Below, piece by piece: positions 19,800-29,757 of a stretch of DNA of 64,000 bases (its first letter is position 1; each line of letters starts with the position of its first letter). The notes beneath the pieces were generated by a model, which was given only the letters and a program-made list of their open reading frames with translations, had not been told where the DNA came from and did no database searches. The translations under genes and the position numbers were made by a program. This DNA is from an uncultured Spirochaeta sp. (lineage in GTDB: Bacteria > Spirochaetota > Spirochaetia > DSM-27196 > Alkalispirochaetaceae), in the NCBI GenBank assembly GCA_913030605.1, contig CAJWEZ010000003.1:52138-116137 (forward strand). The letters are read 5' to 3'.

Positions 19800-21113
19800 T
19801 CAGGCTCCCTCTTTCACGGCGTTGGCGGCGTCAGCTTCCCGATGGCGCTGCCGTTTCCGGCGCCAGTTTCCGATGGCTGTGTAGATGTACCGAGCCACGA
19901 CCAGGAACAGGATCGTCCCCTTCACGATTTCCACGATGGCGCTCGGCGTCTGGGTCGTGCGCGCCATGAACTGACCGCCGGCGTCCAGGACGCCCCACAG
20001 GAGGCCGGTAAAGACGACACCGATCGGATTCCCGCCGGCGAGCAGTGCCACCGAGATCCCGTTCCAGCCGTAGCCCGCCTGGAGGTTTTCAAAAAGACGG
20101 TGATCCAGTCCGTTTACCTGGTTGAAGCCGGCGAGGCCCGCCAGGAACCCCGCGATCAGCAGCGCCCGGAAGATGTTTTTGCCGACCGAGATACCCTGCG
20201 CCCGGGCGGCGTCCTTGTTTTCGCCGACCGCGCGGATCTCGAATCCCCAGCTCGTGTAGTAGAGAATGTAGTGGATCAGCAGGGCCACGACGATCGCGAT
20301 CAGGATACCGGTATGGACACGGTAGTTGGCCTGCGGCAAAAACTGCTGAAAGCGCGGCAGAAAGTTGTTCGGCAGGATCTCCCACGTCACGTAGGGGTGC
20401 GTGCTCGTTGCGGGATCGCCACCGTTGGCGCGAATGAACACCGGCGACAGGTAGCGCGCGGTGTGCGCAAGCATCATCGTTGTGATGACCTCGTGGGCAC
20501 CGGTACGCACCTTCAGCAGCGCCGGGATGATCGTCCACATGGCGCCGAAGAGTCCGGCGAAGATAAAGATCAGCGGAAGGCTGATAATCCCTGGAAGCGT
20601 GAAGTGGATACTGAGCCACGCCGCCGCCATGGCACCCATGTAGTACTGTCCCTCGGCACCGATGTTGAACAGCCCCGCCTTGAAGGCGAACGCCACCGAC
20701 AATGCGGTGAAAATGAGGGGTGCGGCGTTCAGAATCGATATGTGCCAGTTGCGCACCAGTCCACCGAAAAAGAGCGCGCCGTACGCCTCGATCGGGTTGT
20801 AGCCCGTCGCCAGCATCAGAATACCGCCGAGGACGATCGCGGTGACGACGCCCATGACCGGGACCGCCATCTTGCGGGCGCTGGACCGGAGCAACTCGCG
20901 GAGCGCCTCCCCGCCGTTGAGCAGTCGGTAGCGCCACAGGTACACCGCCAGTGCGGCGACGATCAGCCAGATACCCCAGAAATAGTACGTTTCGCCGCGG
21001 CTCATCGAGGCGCCCAGCCAGATCACCAGTCCGGCGGCTCCCAGGACGGCCGAAGCGATCGTCAGGATCGACGGGAGGCGCCCGGGTTCCGTGTGTTCGT
21101 GTGTCGAGCTCAT
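19800..21113 (-). CDS. ABC transporter permease (nucleoside/BMP system)
   Basis: FKAGLFNIGAEGQYYMGAMAAAWL; GWNGISVALLAGGNPIGVVFTGLLWG. Confidence 0.93.
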   Translation of the reverse strand: MSSTHEHTEPGRLPSILTIASAVLGAAGLVIWLGASMSRGETYYFWGIWLIVAALAVYLWRYRLLNGGEALRELLRSSARKMAVPVMGVVTAIVLGGILMLATGYNPIEAYGALFFGGLVRNWHISILNAAPLIFTALSVAFAFKAGLFNIGAEGQYYMGAMAAAWLSIHFTLPGIISLPLIFIFAGLFGAMWTIIPALLKVRTGAHEVITTMMLAHTARYLSPVFIRANGGDPATSTHPYVTWEILPNNFLPRFQQFLPQANYRVHTGILIAIVVALLIHYILYYTSWGFEIRAVGENKDAARAQGISVGKNIFRALLIAGFLAGLAGFNQVNGLDHRLFENLQAGYGWNGISVALLAGGNPIGVVFTGLLWGVLDAGGQFMARTTQTPSAIVEIVKGTILFLVVARYIYTAIGNWRRKRQRHREADAANAVKEGA

Positions 21114-22642
21114 GCGCTTTGCTCCTTCTTGCCACCGGTCATGTAGAACCCGACCTCGCGTTCATCGGTTTCGCTGGCGACGAACTCCTTCACAATCGCG
21201 CCCTCGTAGAGCACCAGGATCCGGTCGGCGAGACCGAAGATCTCCTCGAGTTCCAGCGAGATCAACAGAACTCCGACGTCCTGGTCGCGCATCGCCAGGA
21301 TCTGGGAATGGATGTACTCGATCGCCCCGACGTCAAGGCCGCGGGTGGGCTGGCTCACCAGGAGAAAGGACGGATTTCGGGTGAACTCGCGCGCCAGGAT
21401 CACCTTCTGCTGATTTCCACCGGAAAGATGACTCGCAGGTGCCAGCGGACCGGGGGTTCGGATATCGAAGTCTTTAATGAGGCGCGTGGCCTGCTCCTCC
21501 ATGGCGGAGTAGTTCAAGCGCATGCCGCCGCCGGAGGCGTTGGGGGCGCGGTCGTGGTATCCCATGGCAATATTCTCGGCCACGGTAAATGGCAGGACCA
21601 GGCCGTAGCGGTGACGGTCGGCGGGGACGTAGCTGATACGTCGGTGAATCCGCTCCTTGGTCGTGAGGTCCTTGATGTCCTCACCGAGGTGCTTCAGGGA
21701 GCCGCCGGCGACCGACCGAAGTCCCATGATCGCCTCCGCCAGCTCGCTCTGTCCGTTTCCGTCGACGCCGGCGATACCGACAACCTCGCCGGGGCGAACG
21801 TCGAGTGACAGACCGTCCACGACGGCGACCTCACGGTCGTCCAGCACGCGGAGATCGTCGATCTCAAAGACCGGTTCCTGCTTGGCCTGGTGGTCGCTCT
21901 TTTCGACCGTGAGAACTACGGCGCGACCGACCATCAGGTTGGCGAGGTCCTCCTTGGACACATCGGCGGTGCGCCGTTCGCCCTCGATCCGCCCGCGACG
22001 CAGAATGTACACCCGGTCGGAGATCGCCTTCACCTCTTCCAGCTTGTGGGTGATGATGATGATCGATACGCCGTTGTCGCGCAGTCCGCGGACAACCGCA
22101 AAGAACTCCTCGACTTCCTGCGGCGTCAGTACCGCCGTGGGTTCGTCCAGGATCAGGATCTTGGCCTGGCGATACAGCGCCTTGAGAATCTCAACGCGCT
22201 GCTGCAGGCCCACCGAGAGGTTCATGATCTTGGCATCGGGATCGATTCTGAGACCGTGACGTTCGCTCAGCTCTTTCACCTGCTGGCGCGCCGTCCGGTA
22301 GTCGATCTGGGGGCCCCGTCCGGGCTCCGATCCCAGGATAATGTTCTCGGTCACAGTGAGTGTATCCACCAGCATGAAGTGCTGGTGCACCATTCCCAGG
22401 CCCCGGTCGATCGCGTCGCGGGGCGACGAAAACTCGACCTCTTCTCCGTCAAGGACGATGGTGCCGGATGTGGGTTTATACAGGCCGTAGAGCACATTCA
22501 TGAGCGTGCTCTTCCCGGCTCCATTCTCACCGAGCAGGCAAAGGATTTCGCCCTGGTTCAGGGTGAGATTGATGTCGTCATTCGCCAGTACTTTGGGAAA
22601 CTGTTTGACGATGTGCCGGGTCTCGAGTATCGGTTGGGCCAT
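21110..22642 (-). CDS. ABC transporter ATP-binding protein with two nucleotide-binding domains (nucleoside/BMP system)
   Basis: GENGAGKSTLMNVLYGLYKPTSG...LSVGLQQRVEILKALYRQAKILILDEPTAVLTPQE; second NBD LSGGNQQKVILAREF. Confidence 0.95.
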   Translation of the reverse strand: MAQPILETRHIVKQFPKVLANDDINLTLNQGEILCLLGENGAGKSTLMNVLYGLYKPTSGTIVLDGEEVEFSSPRDAIDRGLGMVHQHFMLVDTLTVTENIILGSEPGRGPQIDYRTARQQVKELSERHGLRIDPDAKIMNLSVGLQQRVEILKALYRQAKILILDEPTAVLTPQEVEEFFAVVRGLRDNGVSIIIITHKLEEVKAISDRVYILRRGRIEGERRTADVSKEDLANLMVGRAVVLTVEKSDHQAKQEPVFEIDDLRVLDDREVAVVDGLSLDVRPGEVVGIAGVDGNGQSELAEAIMGLRSVAGGSLKHLGEDIKDLTTKERIHRRISYVPADRHRYGLVLPFTVAENIAMGYHDRAPNASGGGMRLNYSAMEEQATRLIKDFDIRTPGPLAPASHLSGGNQQKVILAREFTRNPSFLLVSQPTRGLDVGAIEYIHSQILAMRDQDVGVLLISLELEEIFGLADRILVLYEGAIVKEFVASETDEREVGFYMTGGKKEQSA

Positions 22643-22713
22643 AGCACCTCCTCAGGGACGACCATACTAACCCGAGGCAGGCACTTTTGTGCAGTGTTTT
22701 TTTGGCCCGGTGC

Positions 22714-23097
22714 CTACTCCACAACGATGAACGAGCCGTACATTCCCGCCTGCCGGTGTCCCGGGACACTGCAGTAGAACTCGAACTCGCCCGCCTGGTC
22801 GGCGACGAACTCGATCGTCTGGGACTGTCCGCGAGTGATCACGTCGGTGGCGGCGTCAAACTCGTCGAGCACCCAGTCGTGGCGGCCGCCGGTGTTCACG
22901 AAGGTGAGGCGGATCGTGTCACCGCGGTTCACCCGGATTTCCGACGGAACGAAGGACAGGCGGTCGTTCTCAACCGTGATCTCCTTGACCTGACCGCTCT
23001 GGCCGGTCACATCGATGACGTCCTGCGCCACGGCGGGCGCGACCGCGGCGCCCGCCAGGAGCACCGCAAATATGACCAACACACTCATCTTCTTCAT
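22714..23097 (-). CDS. Cupredoxin/plastocyanin-like domain protein, secreted
   Basis: Signal peptide MKKMSVLVIFAVLLAGAAVAPAVA; copper ligand motif FYCSVPGHRQAGMYGSFIV (C-x4-H-x4-M). Confidence 0.85.
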   Translation of the reverse strand: MKKMSVLVIFAVLLAGAAVAPAVAQDVIDVTGQSGQVKEITVENDRLSFVPSEIRVNRGDTIRLTFVNTGGRHDWVLDEFDAATDVITRGQSQTIEFVADQAGEFEFYCSVPGHRQAGMYGSFIVVE

Positions 23098-23129
23098 GCG
23101 CTGGAACATACCGCGGCGCGATCAAAACG

Positions 23130-24104
23130 TCAAAACGCGGAGACTGAAAGGTCTGAGAACCCGAAGGAGTACGTGTCCTGGAGTGTCCCGTCGCCGTCGT
23201 ACACCGCCAGCGAGAGCGTGAGCGACCCGGTGCCGACGTTCTCTTCGAGGTAGTTTTCCAGCGCCGCCTCATCCGCGAGCAGGTCCTCGGTCAGGTCGAG
23301 CGTCAGCTGCCCGTCGTAGGAGACCGTGGCGATCAGATTCCCCATGAGCGGGGTCCCGTTCACCGTGGTCGCCACCGTCATCGCCGCGCTGGCCCGTGCC
23401 GACACGGCGTAGGCAACCTCCACCCACCTCGGGGAGGTGCCGTCGCTGTTCCATCCCATGCGCGCGTCCACCGCCGCCGTCATCGCCGCCACCAGGTGCG
23501 CTTCCAGCGTGTCGGAAGGGCTGTCGATAACCATGAAAAGAGACCCGCCGGGCGCCGCCGCGACATTCTCGACCGGGTCAGCCGCCACCGACCGGGTCGT
23601 CCATGCGTTGATTCCGGCACTGGCGCGGCCGGTCACGGTCGTAGGCATATCGTTGGCATCCCAGGCCAGGGAGAGGCTCCCGTCGGCGGAGGCGGCATCG
23701 ACAAACAGATCACCGATCGCTTCGTCCACCAGCTGACCCGACGCCGAGAGCGTCGTCGGTGGTTCGGTCAGCTCGAACAGGTTCTCCGGTTCCAGCGTAA
23801 GCGTTGATGCCGCCGATGGTTCCCAACCCTCACCGGCCACTTCAAGGTAGTCAAACAGCATTCCCGCTCCGGTGGAGAACAGTTCCAGGGCCTCCGTTTT
23901 CGACGACACCAGCGTGTAGTCGGTCGACGGGAGTGTTCCAAAGTCTTCAACCGACGCCGGTGCCGCCGGAAGCGTCACCTAGTCCACCGGATCGACCTCC
24001 AGGCCGGGGTCCGACGCCACGGGAGTCGCATTGTCACAGGCGAACACCAGGATCGATACCAATACGACGGTCACCCCGCCGATACTGCTCCACACGTGTT
24101 TCAT
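23130..24104 (-). pseudogene. Lipoprotein gene interrupted by one in-frame TAG (23979-23981)
   Basis: - strand reads MKHVWSSIGGVTVVLVSILVFAC DNATPVASDPGLEVDPVD*VTLPAAPASVEDF... in one frame; lipobox before stop, 283-codon body after it. Confidence 0.7.
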
Positions 24105-24273
24105 GGAAAGACCTCCTGTGGAAGGGGGCAGGCCCTCTTTCAGTTTTGAAACTATGAAATTCAGTATATCCCACCAGCGGTGGACCTTGTATCGAAACCC
24201 CGGAATTTGTCGGCCAATCAACCGAATTCCGGGGCACCTTGTACCAAACCGGGCCCGCCCGTACTATCGGCCC

Positions 24274-25551
24274 ATGACGCGTCTGGTGTTTGACCTGATT
24301 GCAGCGCAGCCCGAAGGGAGCTCACCAGTGAGTGGCGGGGGAGAGTACGCGCGGCGCGTATTTGCTGCACTCGCCGAGCGGACCCGGGGCGGCGGGAGTG
24401 AGGGAGTTGCCGGCACGGTTTCGGTGGAGGCGGTTGCCCGTTCCGATCGCCCGCTCGACCCGTCGGTCGAGGACGTCGCCGCCGTCGCCGGCATCACGAT
24501 CCACCGGGTGGCGTCGGCCGGAGACGTCGGCGGACTCCTGGTGAGTCGTGGGGCGACGCGGTTCTTCAGCGCGCTTCCCCTGCGCTACGCCCGCGAAGGC
24601 GGCGGAAGTGGCGGTGGCGGTGGCGGTGGCGGATTCATCCCGCCGACGTGCGAGTTCGTCTATACGATCCACGGACTCCGGCCTCTCGAGCTTCCCGGGG
24701 ATACCGACCAGCTGCGGTATGCAACCCGCGGCGCGGACGTCCTTCGGCACCTGATTCCCCGTCTGACGCCGCGGGCGTACCACCGCCGACGCAGCGAGCA
24801 GTTTCGTGCACTTTTTTCGCTCGCAGAACGACAACGCGTGATCACGGTGAGCCGACACACGCGGGGGGCCCTCTTGGCTGCGTTTCCGGAGTTGTCCGAG
24901 CACCCGGTGGAGATGCTGTACTCACCGGCATCGCCACGGCTCCCGGATGTCGCGTCTGTGGAACCGTCGACTCCCGAGGGGCTCAGCAGCGGGGGCTACT
25001 ACCTGGTCATCACGGCGAACCGATGGGGAAAGAACGGGGCCCGTGCCGTGGATGCCCTGCGCGCGCTCTATCGCACCGGTCTGGTGGAGGTTCCGACGGT
25101 GCTGGTGGGTGCCGATACCCACGGCAAAACGGTGCCGTACATCCGCAGACTCCGGCGGTCGCCGGAGGCGGCACATTTCAGACTGTCCGGATACCTTTCG
25201 CGACCGAAGCTGGAAGCCCTGTACCGCCACGCCCGGGCGCTGGTGTTCCCGACCCTCAACGAGGGGTTCGGATACCCCCCGCTGGAGTGCATGGCCTGCG
25301 GCACGCCGGTGATCACTTCCGGTATCAACTCGATCCCGGAGCTCGTGGGCGACGCGGCGTTGCTGTGCAATCCGTGGTCGGTGTCGGAGATCGCATCCCG
25401 AATCCTGCAGATCGAACGGGAACCTGACACGGTCGCTCGCCTGCGTCGCGCGGGGCCCGTGCGCGCCGGAGAGGTCGCCGTCGAGCAGAAGCGCATGCTC
25501 GACCGGCTGGTTGAGATTCTGCTCGCGGAGTCCGCTCCAGGAACGCGCTGA
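24274..25551 (+). CDS. Glycosyltransferase family 1 (GT4-type)
   Basis: RFRLSGYLSRPKLEALYRHARALVFPTLNEGFGYPPLECMACGTPVITSGINSIPELVGDAALL; start at ATG 24274. Confidence 0.88.
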   Translation: MTRLVFDLIAAQPEGSSPVSGGGEYARRVFAALAERTRGGGSEGVAGTVSVEAVARSDRPLDPSVEDVAAVAGITIHRVASAGDVGGLLVSRGATRFFSALPLRYAREGGGSGGGGGGGGFIPPTCEFVYTIHGLRPLELPGDTDQLRYATRGADVLRHLIPRLTPRAYHRRRSEQFRALFSLAERQRVITVSRHTRGALLAAFPELSEHPVEMLYSPASPRLPDVASVEPSTPEGLSSGGYYLVITANRWGKNGARAVDALRALYRTGLVEVPTVLVGADTHGKTVPYIRRLRRSPEAAHFRLSGYLSRPKLEALYRHARALVFPTLNEGFGYPPLECMACGTPVITSGINSIPELVGDAALLCNPWSVSEIASRILQIEREPDTVARLRRAGPVRAGEVAVEQKRMLDRLVEILLAESAPGTR

Positions 25552-25615
25552 GTCAGCGACCGTCGAAGGTGCGCGACGTGTGACGGTCGCCGCCGGTAGC
25601 CGGCTGAGCCGCCGG

Positions 25616-26650
25616 TCAGGACGCCGAGGCCATCAGTTCGCGGAAGTACCCCACGGTTCGCGACAACCCCTCGTCCAGCATGACCGAGGGTTCCCACCCC
25701 AACTCCTGCTGCGCCAGCGAGATGTCCGGCTTGCGCTGCAGCGGGTCGTCCGCCGGCAGCGGCTTGAACACCAGTTGGCTGGAACTCCCGGTGAGTTCAA
25801 TCACCTTCTCCGCGAGTTCGCGAATCGTAAACTCCCCGGGGTTGCCGATGTTCACCGGACCGGTGAACCCCTCCCGCGAGTTCATCATCCGCACCATACC
25901 GTCGATCAGGTCGTCGACGTAGCAGAAACTCCGCGTCTGGCTCCCGTCGCCGTAGATCGTGATGTCCTCTCCCGCCAGCGCCTGCATGATGAAGTTGCTC
26001 ACCACACGGCCGTCGGAGGGGTGCATGCGCGGACCGTAGGTGTTGAAGATCCGGATCACTTTGATCCCCAGCTCGTGCTGCCGCCAGTAGTCGAAAAAGA
26101 GCGTCTCCGCGCAGCGCTTGCCCTCGTCGTAGCACGCCCGGGGGCCGATCGGGTTTACGTTGCCGCGGTAGTCCTCCGTCTGCGGGTGCACCGTCGGATC
26201 GCCGTACACCTCGCTGGTCGAGGCCTGCAGGATCGGGATGTGCAGCCGCTTGGCCAGCCCCAACATGTTCACCGCCCCCACCACGCTCGTCTTGGTCGTC
26301 TGCACCGGGTCGAACTGGTAGTGCACCGGGCTCGCGGGACACGCGAGGTTGTAGATCGCGTCGACCTCCACAAAGAGCGGAAACGTCACGTCATGGCGCA
26401 TGAACTCGAAGCGCGGGTTGTCCAGGAGGTGGTAGATGTTCTGCTTGCGCCCGGTGAACAGGTTGTCCACGCACAGCACCTCGTTGCCCTCCGCCAGGAG
26501 GCGGTCGCAGAGGTGGCTTCCCAGGAACCCGGCACCGCCGGTGACCAGGATGCGTTTGGGTTCTGTGGATTGTTCGATGATGGCCTTTCCTCCCTGCAAT
26601 GATTTGGATAGAGGCGTTGCTATCCGTCGATACCTGAGCCTGGATGACAA
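25616..26650 (-). CDS. UDP-glucuronate decarboxylase-like SDR (UXS family)
   Basis: [45 protein letters not shown]...[33 protein letters not shown]...[19 protein letters not shown]; exact start uncertain. Confidence 0.92.
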   Translation of the reverse strand: MSSRLRYRRIATPLSKSLQGGKAIIEQSTEPKRILVTGGAGFLGSHLCDRLLAEGNEVLCVDNLFTGRKQNIYHLLDNPRFEFMRHDVTFPLFVEVDAIYNLACPASPVHYQFDPVQTTKTSVVGAVNMLGLAKRLHIPILQASTSEVYGDPTVHPQTEDYRGNVNPIGPRACYDEGKRCAETLFFDYWRQHELGIKVIRIFNTYGPRMHPSDGRVVSNFIMQALAGEDITIYGDGSQTRSFCYVDDLIDGMVRMMNSREGFTGPVNIGNPGEFTIRELAEKVIELTGSSSQLVFKPLPADDPLQRKPDISLAQQELGWEPSVMLDEGLSRTVGYFRELMASAS

Positions 26651-26681
26651 ACCCTACTGGAATGCACAGCCTGCACATCGT

Positions 26682-27458
26682 TCAATTTAGGCGAGTGCCT
26701 ACCCGAGCATCCACCAGCTTCGCCAGCTGCTTCAAAAAAACGGGAAAGATCCATGGAAAAAATCTCAAACCTAGAATCTGATATTTTATCTTCCATTCTT
26801 CGTACATTCTTCGCCATACTAGCTGCTTGGACAGTCCATCATTGCCGCAAATCGAGATCGTCAGACTGGCGACGGCGACGTTGCTTCGAGAACGATAGAG
26901 CTCTAGATTAAGTTTGTAGTCAGAAAGTATCTTGAGTTTTTCATCGTATTGTCGATCATCGAACACCGAAGCGGAATAGAAGGTTCCTTGATGGTGTGCG
27001 GTATTCCGTAACAGGAGTTGCCAGCCCCATATGGACTCATGCCGAGTTCCGTCACTGTATCTAATGTTTCCAATGAGAATTGCAGGATTCGACGACTGAT
27101 TGGCAATAGCCCGTCGAGTTTGCTCAAGAACTCGACCGTTTGCCAGCTTGTCATCACCACCCACAAAAAGCAAATACTCGCCGGTAGCACGCCGAATCCC
27201 TTCGTTCATCGCGGCGTATACACCCCTTCGGGGTACGGTGTGTGCTTGGACACTAAGTGATGATGATTCTGCCCAAGACAATAGAAGCTCACGCGTTCCA
27301 TCCACAGAGTAGCTATCCAAAGCGATGACCTCCAACTCTCTGAACGTTTGCATCTCAATCGACTGGATGGTTGCTTGGACAGTCGGAAAACAGTCTTTCG
27401 TTGGAACAATTATCGAAAAAAAAGGAGCCATCGTTTTCGCCTCTACATTACTGAACAC
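26682..27458 (-). CDS. Glycosyltransferase family 2
   Basis: FFSIIVPTKDCFPTVQATIQSIEMQTFRELEVIALDSYSVDGTRELL...YAAMNEGIRRATGEYLLFVGGDD. Confidence 0.9.
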   Translation of the reverse strand: MFSNVEAKTMAPFFSIIVPTKDCFPTVQATIQSIEMQTFRELEVIALDSYSVDGTRELLLSWAESSSLSVQAHTVPRRGVYAAMNEGIRRATGEYLLFVGGDDKLANGRVLEQTRRAIANQSSNPAILIGNIRYSDGTRHESIWGWQLLLRNTAHHQGTFYSASVFDDRQYDEKLKILSDYKLNLELYRSRSNVAVASLTISICGNDGLSKQLVWRRMYEEWKIKYQILGLRFFPWIFPVFLKQLAKLVDARVGTRLN

Positions 27459-28497
27459 TTGGAATCGTGCTCACCCTTTGAGGGCTTGCTCCAGGACTTC
27501 GGTTCCAGATGAGTGCACACAGAGACAGCCAATACACCCCAGCGCCCCACCCAATTCCACCAAGAATTCCGGAAAAAGTAAGTAGTGAAACGAAAACAGA
27601 AGCAGGCACTTTTGCCTTCCTGTAGGAGAACGAGACGAGATACAAAAAATATACAACTGGAATGAATCCATACTTCACCGTGAGCTGAACATAGTCACTG
27701 TGCGCTCTGGTCACGACTGCTAAGGAGTAGTCTTGCCACCCTCCACCAAACAACATGACCGAAGGATGTTTAGACAGAAACTCGATCGCTTGAATCATTG
27801 CCACCGATCTCTGCAAGTTGCTTTCGTCCAGAATCTGCACATAGTTGCCTCTACCTGACTCGAAAGGTATGACAGCGGCGTATAATCCGAGCACGGCAAA
27901 AACCGCAACCGACATTGTCGACACAAACAAGGAAACATAAAATGGATTTCTCGAATAGATATTTGAAATAAGCGCACTATTCCGCAGAAGCAACTCCACC
28001 AATACGGCGAGCATCAGATTACGAGAGTTTGTCCAATAAGCAAGGGAAATGGCCGCCATAATTCCGAGCCAAGATGATCTGGAAATCCATAGGACTATCG
28101 GCAATATGGCGAGCGCCACAATATTCCGATCCAAAAATCGCCCAAAGAACGACATTGTGGGCGGATCGTAGGCAAGTACGACAAACACCAGCGCGAAAAC
28201 GAGAATGGCCCTTGACACATAGTTCGAATTACCGAACCTAACAACCACCATTGGCATCAAGGCTGCGACTGAAATGAAACCCACAGGACTCAAAAGCAAC
28301 GTGTCGGAAACGACTCCATACAGTAGATAGACCGGCAAAGACACGATGAAGGCGTACACGAGCGCCTTGGAGAATCGAAAACGCGAGAGAGAAGCCCCCG
28401 AGGCTATTGTCACAATCGCCAGAAGAATCGAGAAAGGTCCAGAGTACGAAAAGACTGCGGCTGGCAGGTACAGCAATGCAAGAAGGTTCCCTACCAT
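27448..28497 (-). CDS. Multi-pass membrane protein, O-antigen polymerase (Wzy)-like
   Basis: Roughly 10 hydrophobic segments; VMLFGGGWQDYSLAVVTRAHSDYVQLTVKYGFIPVVYFLYL typical of polymerase C-terminus; start at ATG 28497. Confidence 0.7.
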   Translation of the reverse strand: MVGNLLALLYLPAAVFSYSGPFSILLAIVTIASGASLSRFRFSKALVYAFIVSLPVYLLYGVVSDTLLLSPVGFISVAALMPMVVVRFGNSNYVSRAILVFALVFVVLAYDPPTMSFFGRFLDRNIVALAILPIVLWISRSSWLGIMAAISLAYWTNSRNLMLAVLVELLLRNSALISNIYSRNPFYVSLFVSTMSVAVFAVLGLYAAVIPFESGRGNYVQILDESNLQRSVAMIQAIEFLSKHPSVMLFGGGWQDYSLAVVTRAHSDYVQLTVKYGFIPVVYFLYLVSFSYRKAKVPASVFVSLLTFSGILGGIGWGAGVYWLSLCALIWNRSPGASPQRVSTIPSVQ

Positions 28498-29684
28498 CGG
28501 CCTTTCCTGCGAGCGGAAATGTCTTCGAGCGTCTCGCTCACGTTCCGCTTGAATAGGTCCTTGAACGCCTCGATTGAGTGATTCGCTCGGACCCATTCCA
28601 TGCACGTCCGTCGACGAACATGAAATTCCTCGTCGGACAGATTCTGGGCGACATCAACAGCCTTCTCGACACTCGTTTCATTCAGAGATTCAATGCAAAT
28701 CGATACGTTTGGAACATTGATTCCAGAATACTGACTCACTATTGGTATCAACCCAGTCGCCATCAAGTTGACCACCGAACTTGGCTGACCCTCAGCACAT
28801 GAAGGATGAATTACGAATTTGCTGGAGCTTACTATTTCAATAAACTTATTCGATTTTATATCTACAAATCCATGGTAGTATATATTATCATTTTTAGATA
28901 CTATTTTTTCATAATAATCCCAAAAACTTTTTTCCTGGGCCACGGGACCACAAATATGCAATATAGCGTCCGTTCGAGAGGAAAACACGTCAATTAATAG
29001 GTCAAGACCTTTGTGAAGTGCTCCCGCGCTACCGAACCATACGAAACCAGAATCGTTAGCTCCTCCGCCGGACTCGTCAGAAAGAGAAATCGATTTCACT
29101 TCACGAATCGCAGGATGGCATGATACGTTTTGCAGCCTTATTCTGTCGGAAACAAAGTTTTCATAGCTTTCGCGAGTCACATCGTTACCAAGCAAAATCA
29201 TTCCGTCTGGAATCGAAGTTTGAAGCGGCCAGCAGAACTGAACTAGACGGCACGAATCTATCATCCAAATATTTGTTTTTGAGAATGCCTCGAGCAACCG
29301 GCCGATCGAGGCCGTATTCTGCCGTTCCGGTGCCATTCCGGTGCCATAGAACACCACGGCTTGATTAGCCCGCTTTGACGCTAGTGCCTGCTCCAACGCA
29401 GCACCGAATCCAATGATTAGATCATAATGCCTAAACGTTCCGGGATGTATGTGCTGAAAATGTATGACGTCTACGATATAGCCCAGTTCGTCAAGCACTT
29501 CGCAAATGGCCAACACTTCGTTGTAGTTCGTGTGTGCAGTGTAGGCTCGCCTCCGTCGCAACGGCCTTGCAATATATGACAAGAGAGCGCGTCGTTCGTG
29601 GCTACCCTTGAGCGGGTTCTTGGCCATTCGGTCTACATAGTTGCGTACCATTCGTTTGAGGAACACTGTGTTACGTCCTCTCAA
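28491..29684 (-). CDS. Glycosyltransferase
   Basis: FVWFGSAGALHKGLDLLIDVFSSRTDAILHICGPV...FVIHPSCAEGQPSSVVNLMATGLIPIVS. Confidence 0.8.
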   Translation of the reverse strand: MRGRNTVFLKRMVRNYVDRMAKNPLKGSHERRALLSYIARPLRRRRAYTAHTNYNEVLAICEVLDELGYIVDVIHFQHIHPGTFRHYDLIIGFGAALEQALASKRANQAVVFYGTGMAPERQNTASIGRLLEAFSKTNIWMIDSCRLVQFCWPLQTSIPDGMILLGNDVTRESYENFVSDRIRLQNVSCHPAIREVKSISLSDESGGGANDSGFVWFGSAGALHKGLDLLIDVFSSRTDAILHICGPVAQEKSFWDYYEKIVSKNDNIYYHGFVDIKSNKFIEIVSSSKFVIHPSCAEGQPSSVVNLMATGLIPIVSQYSGINVPNVSICIESLNETSVEKAVDVAQNLSDEEFHVRRRTCMEWVRANHSIEAFKDLFKRNVSETLEDISARRKGRW

Positions 29685-29757
29685 TTCGATCCATCAGCAA
29701 TCGCCTAAAACACCAAGCCGGCAGGCATCGAGACCACATTCTATGCGCAACGTATTA

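Noticed and set aside
19797-21146. 449-aa + strand ORF
   Set aside because: Antisense to a clear permease; composition of a shadow ORF.
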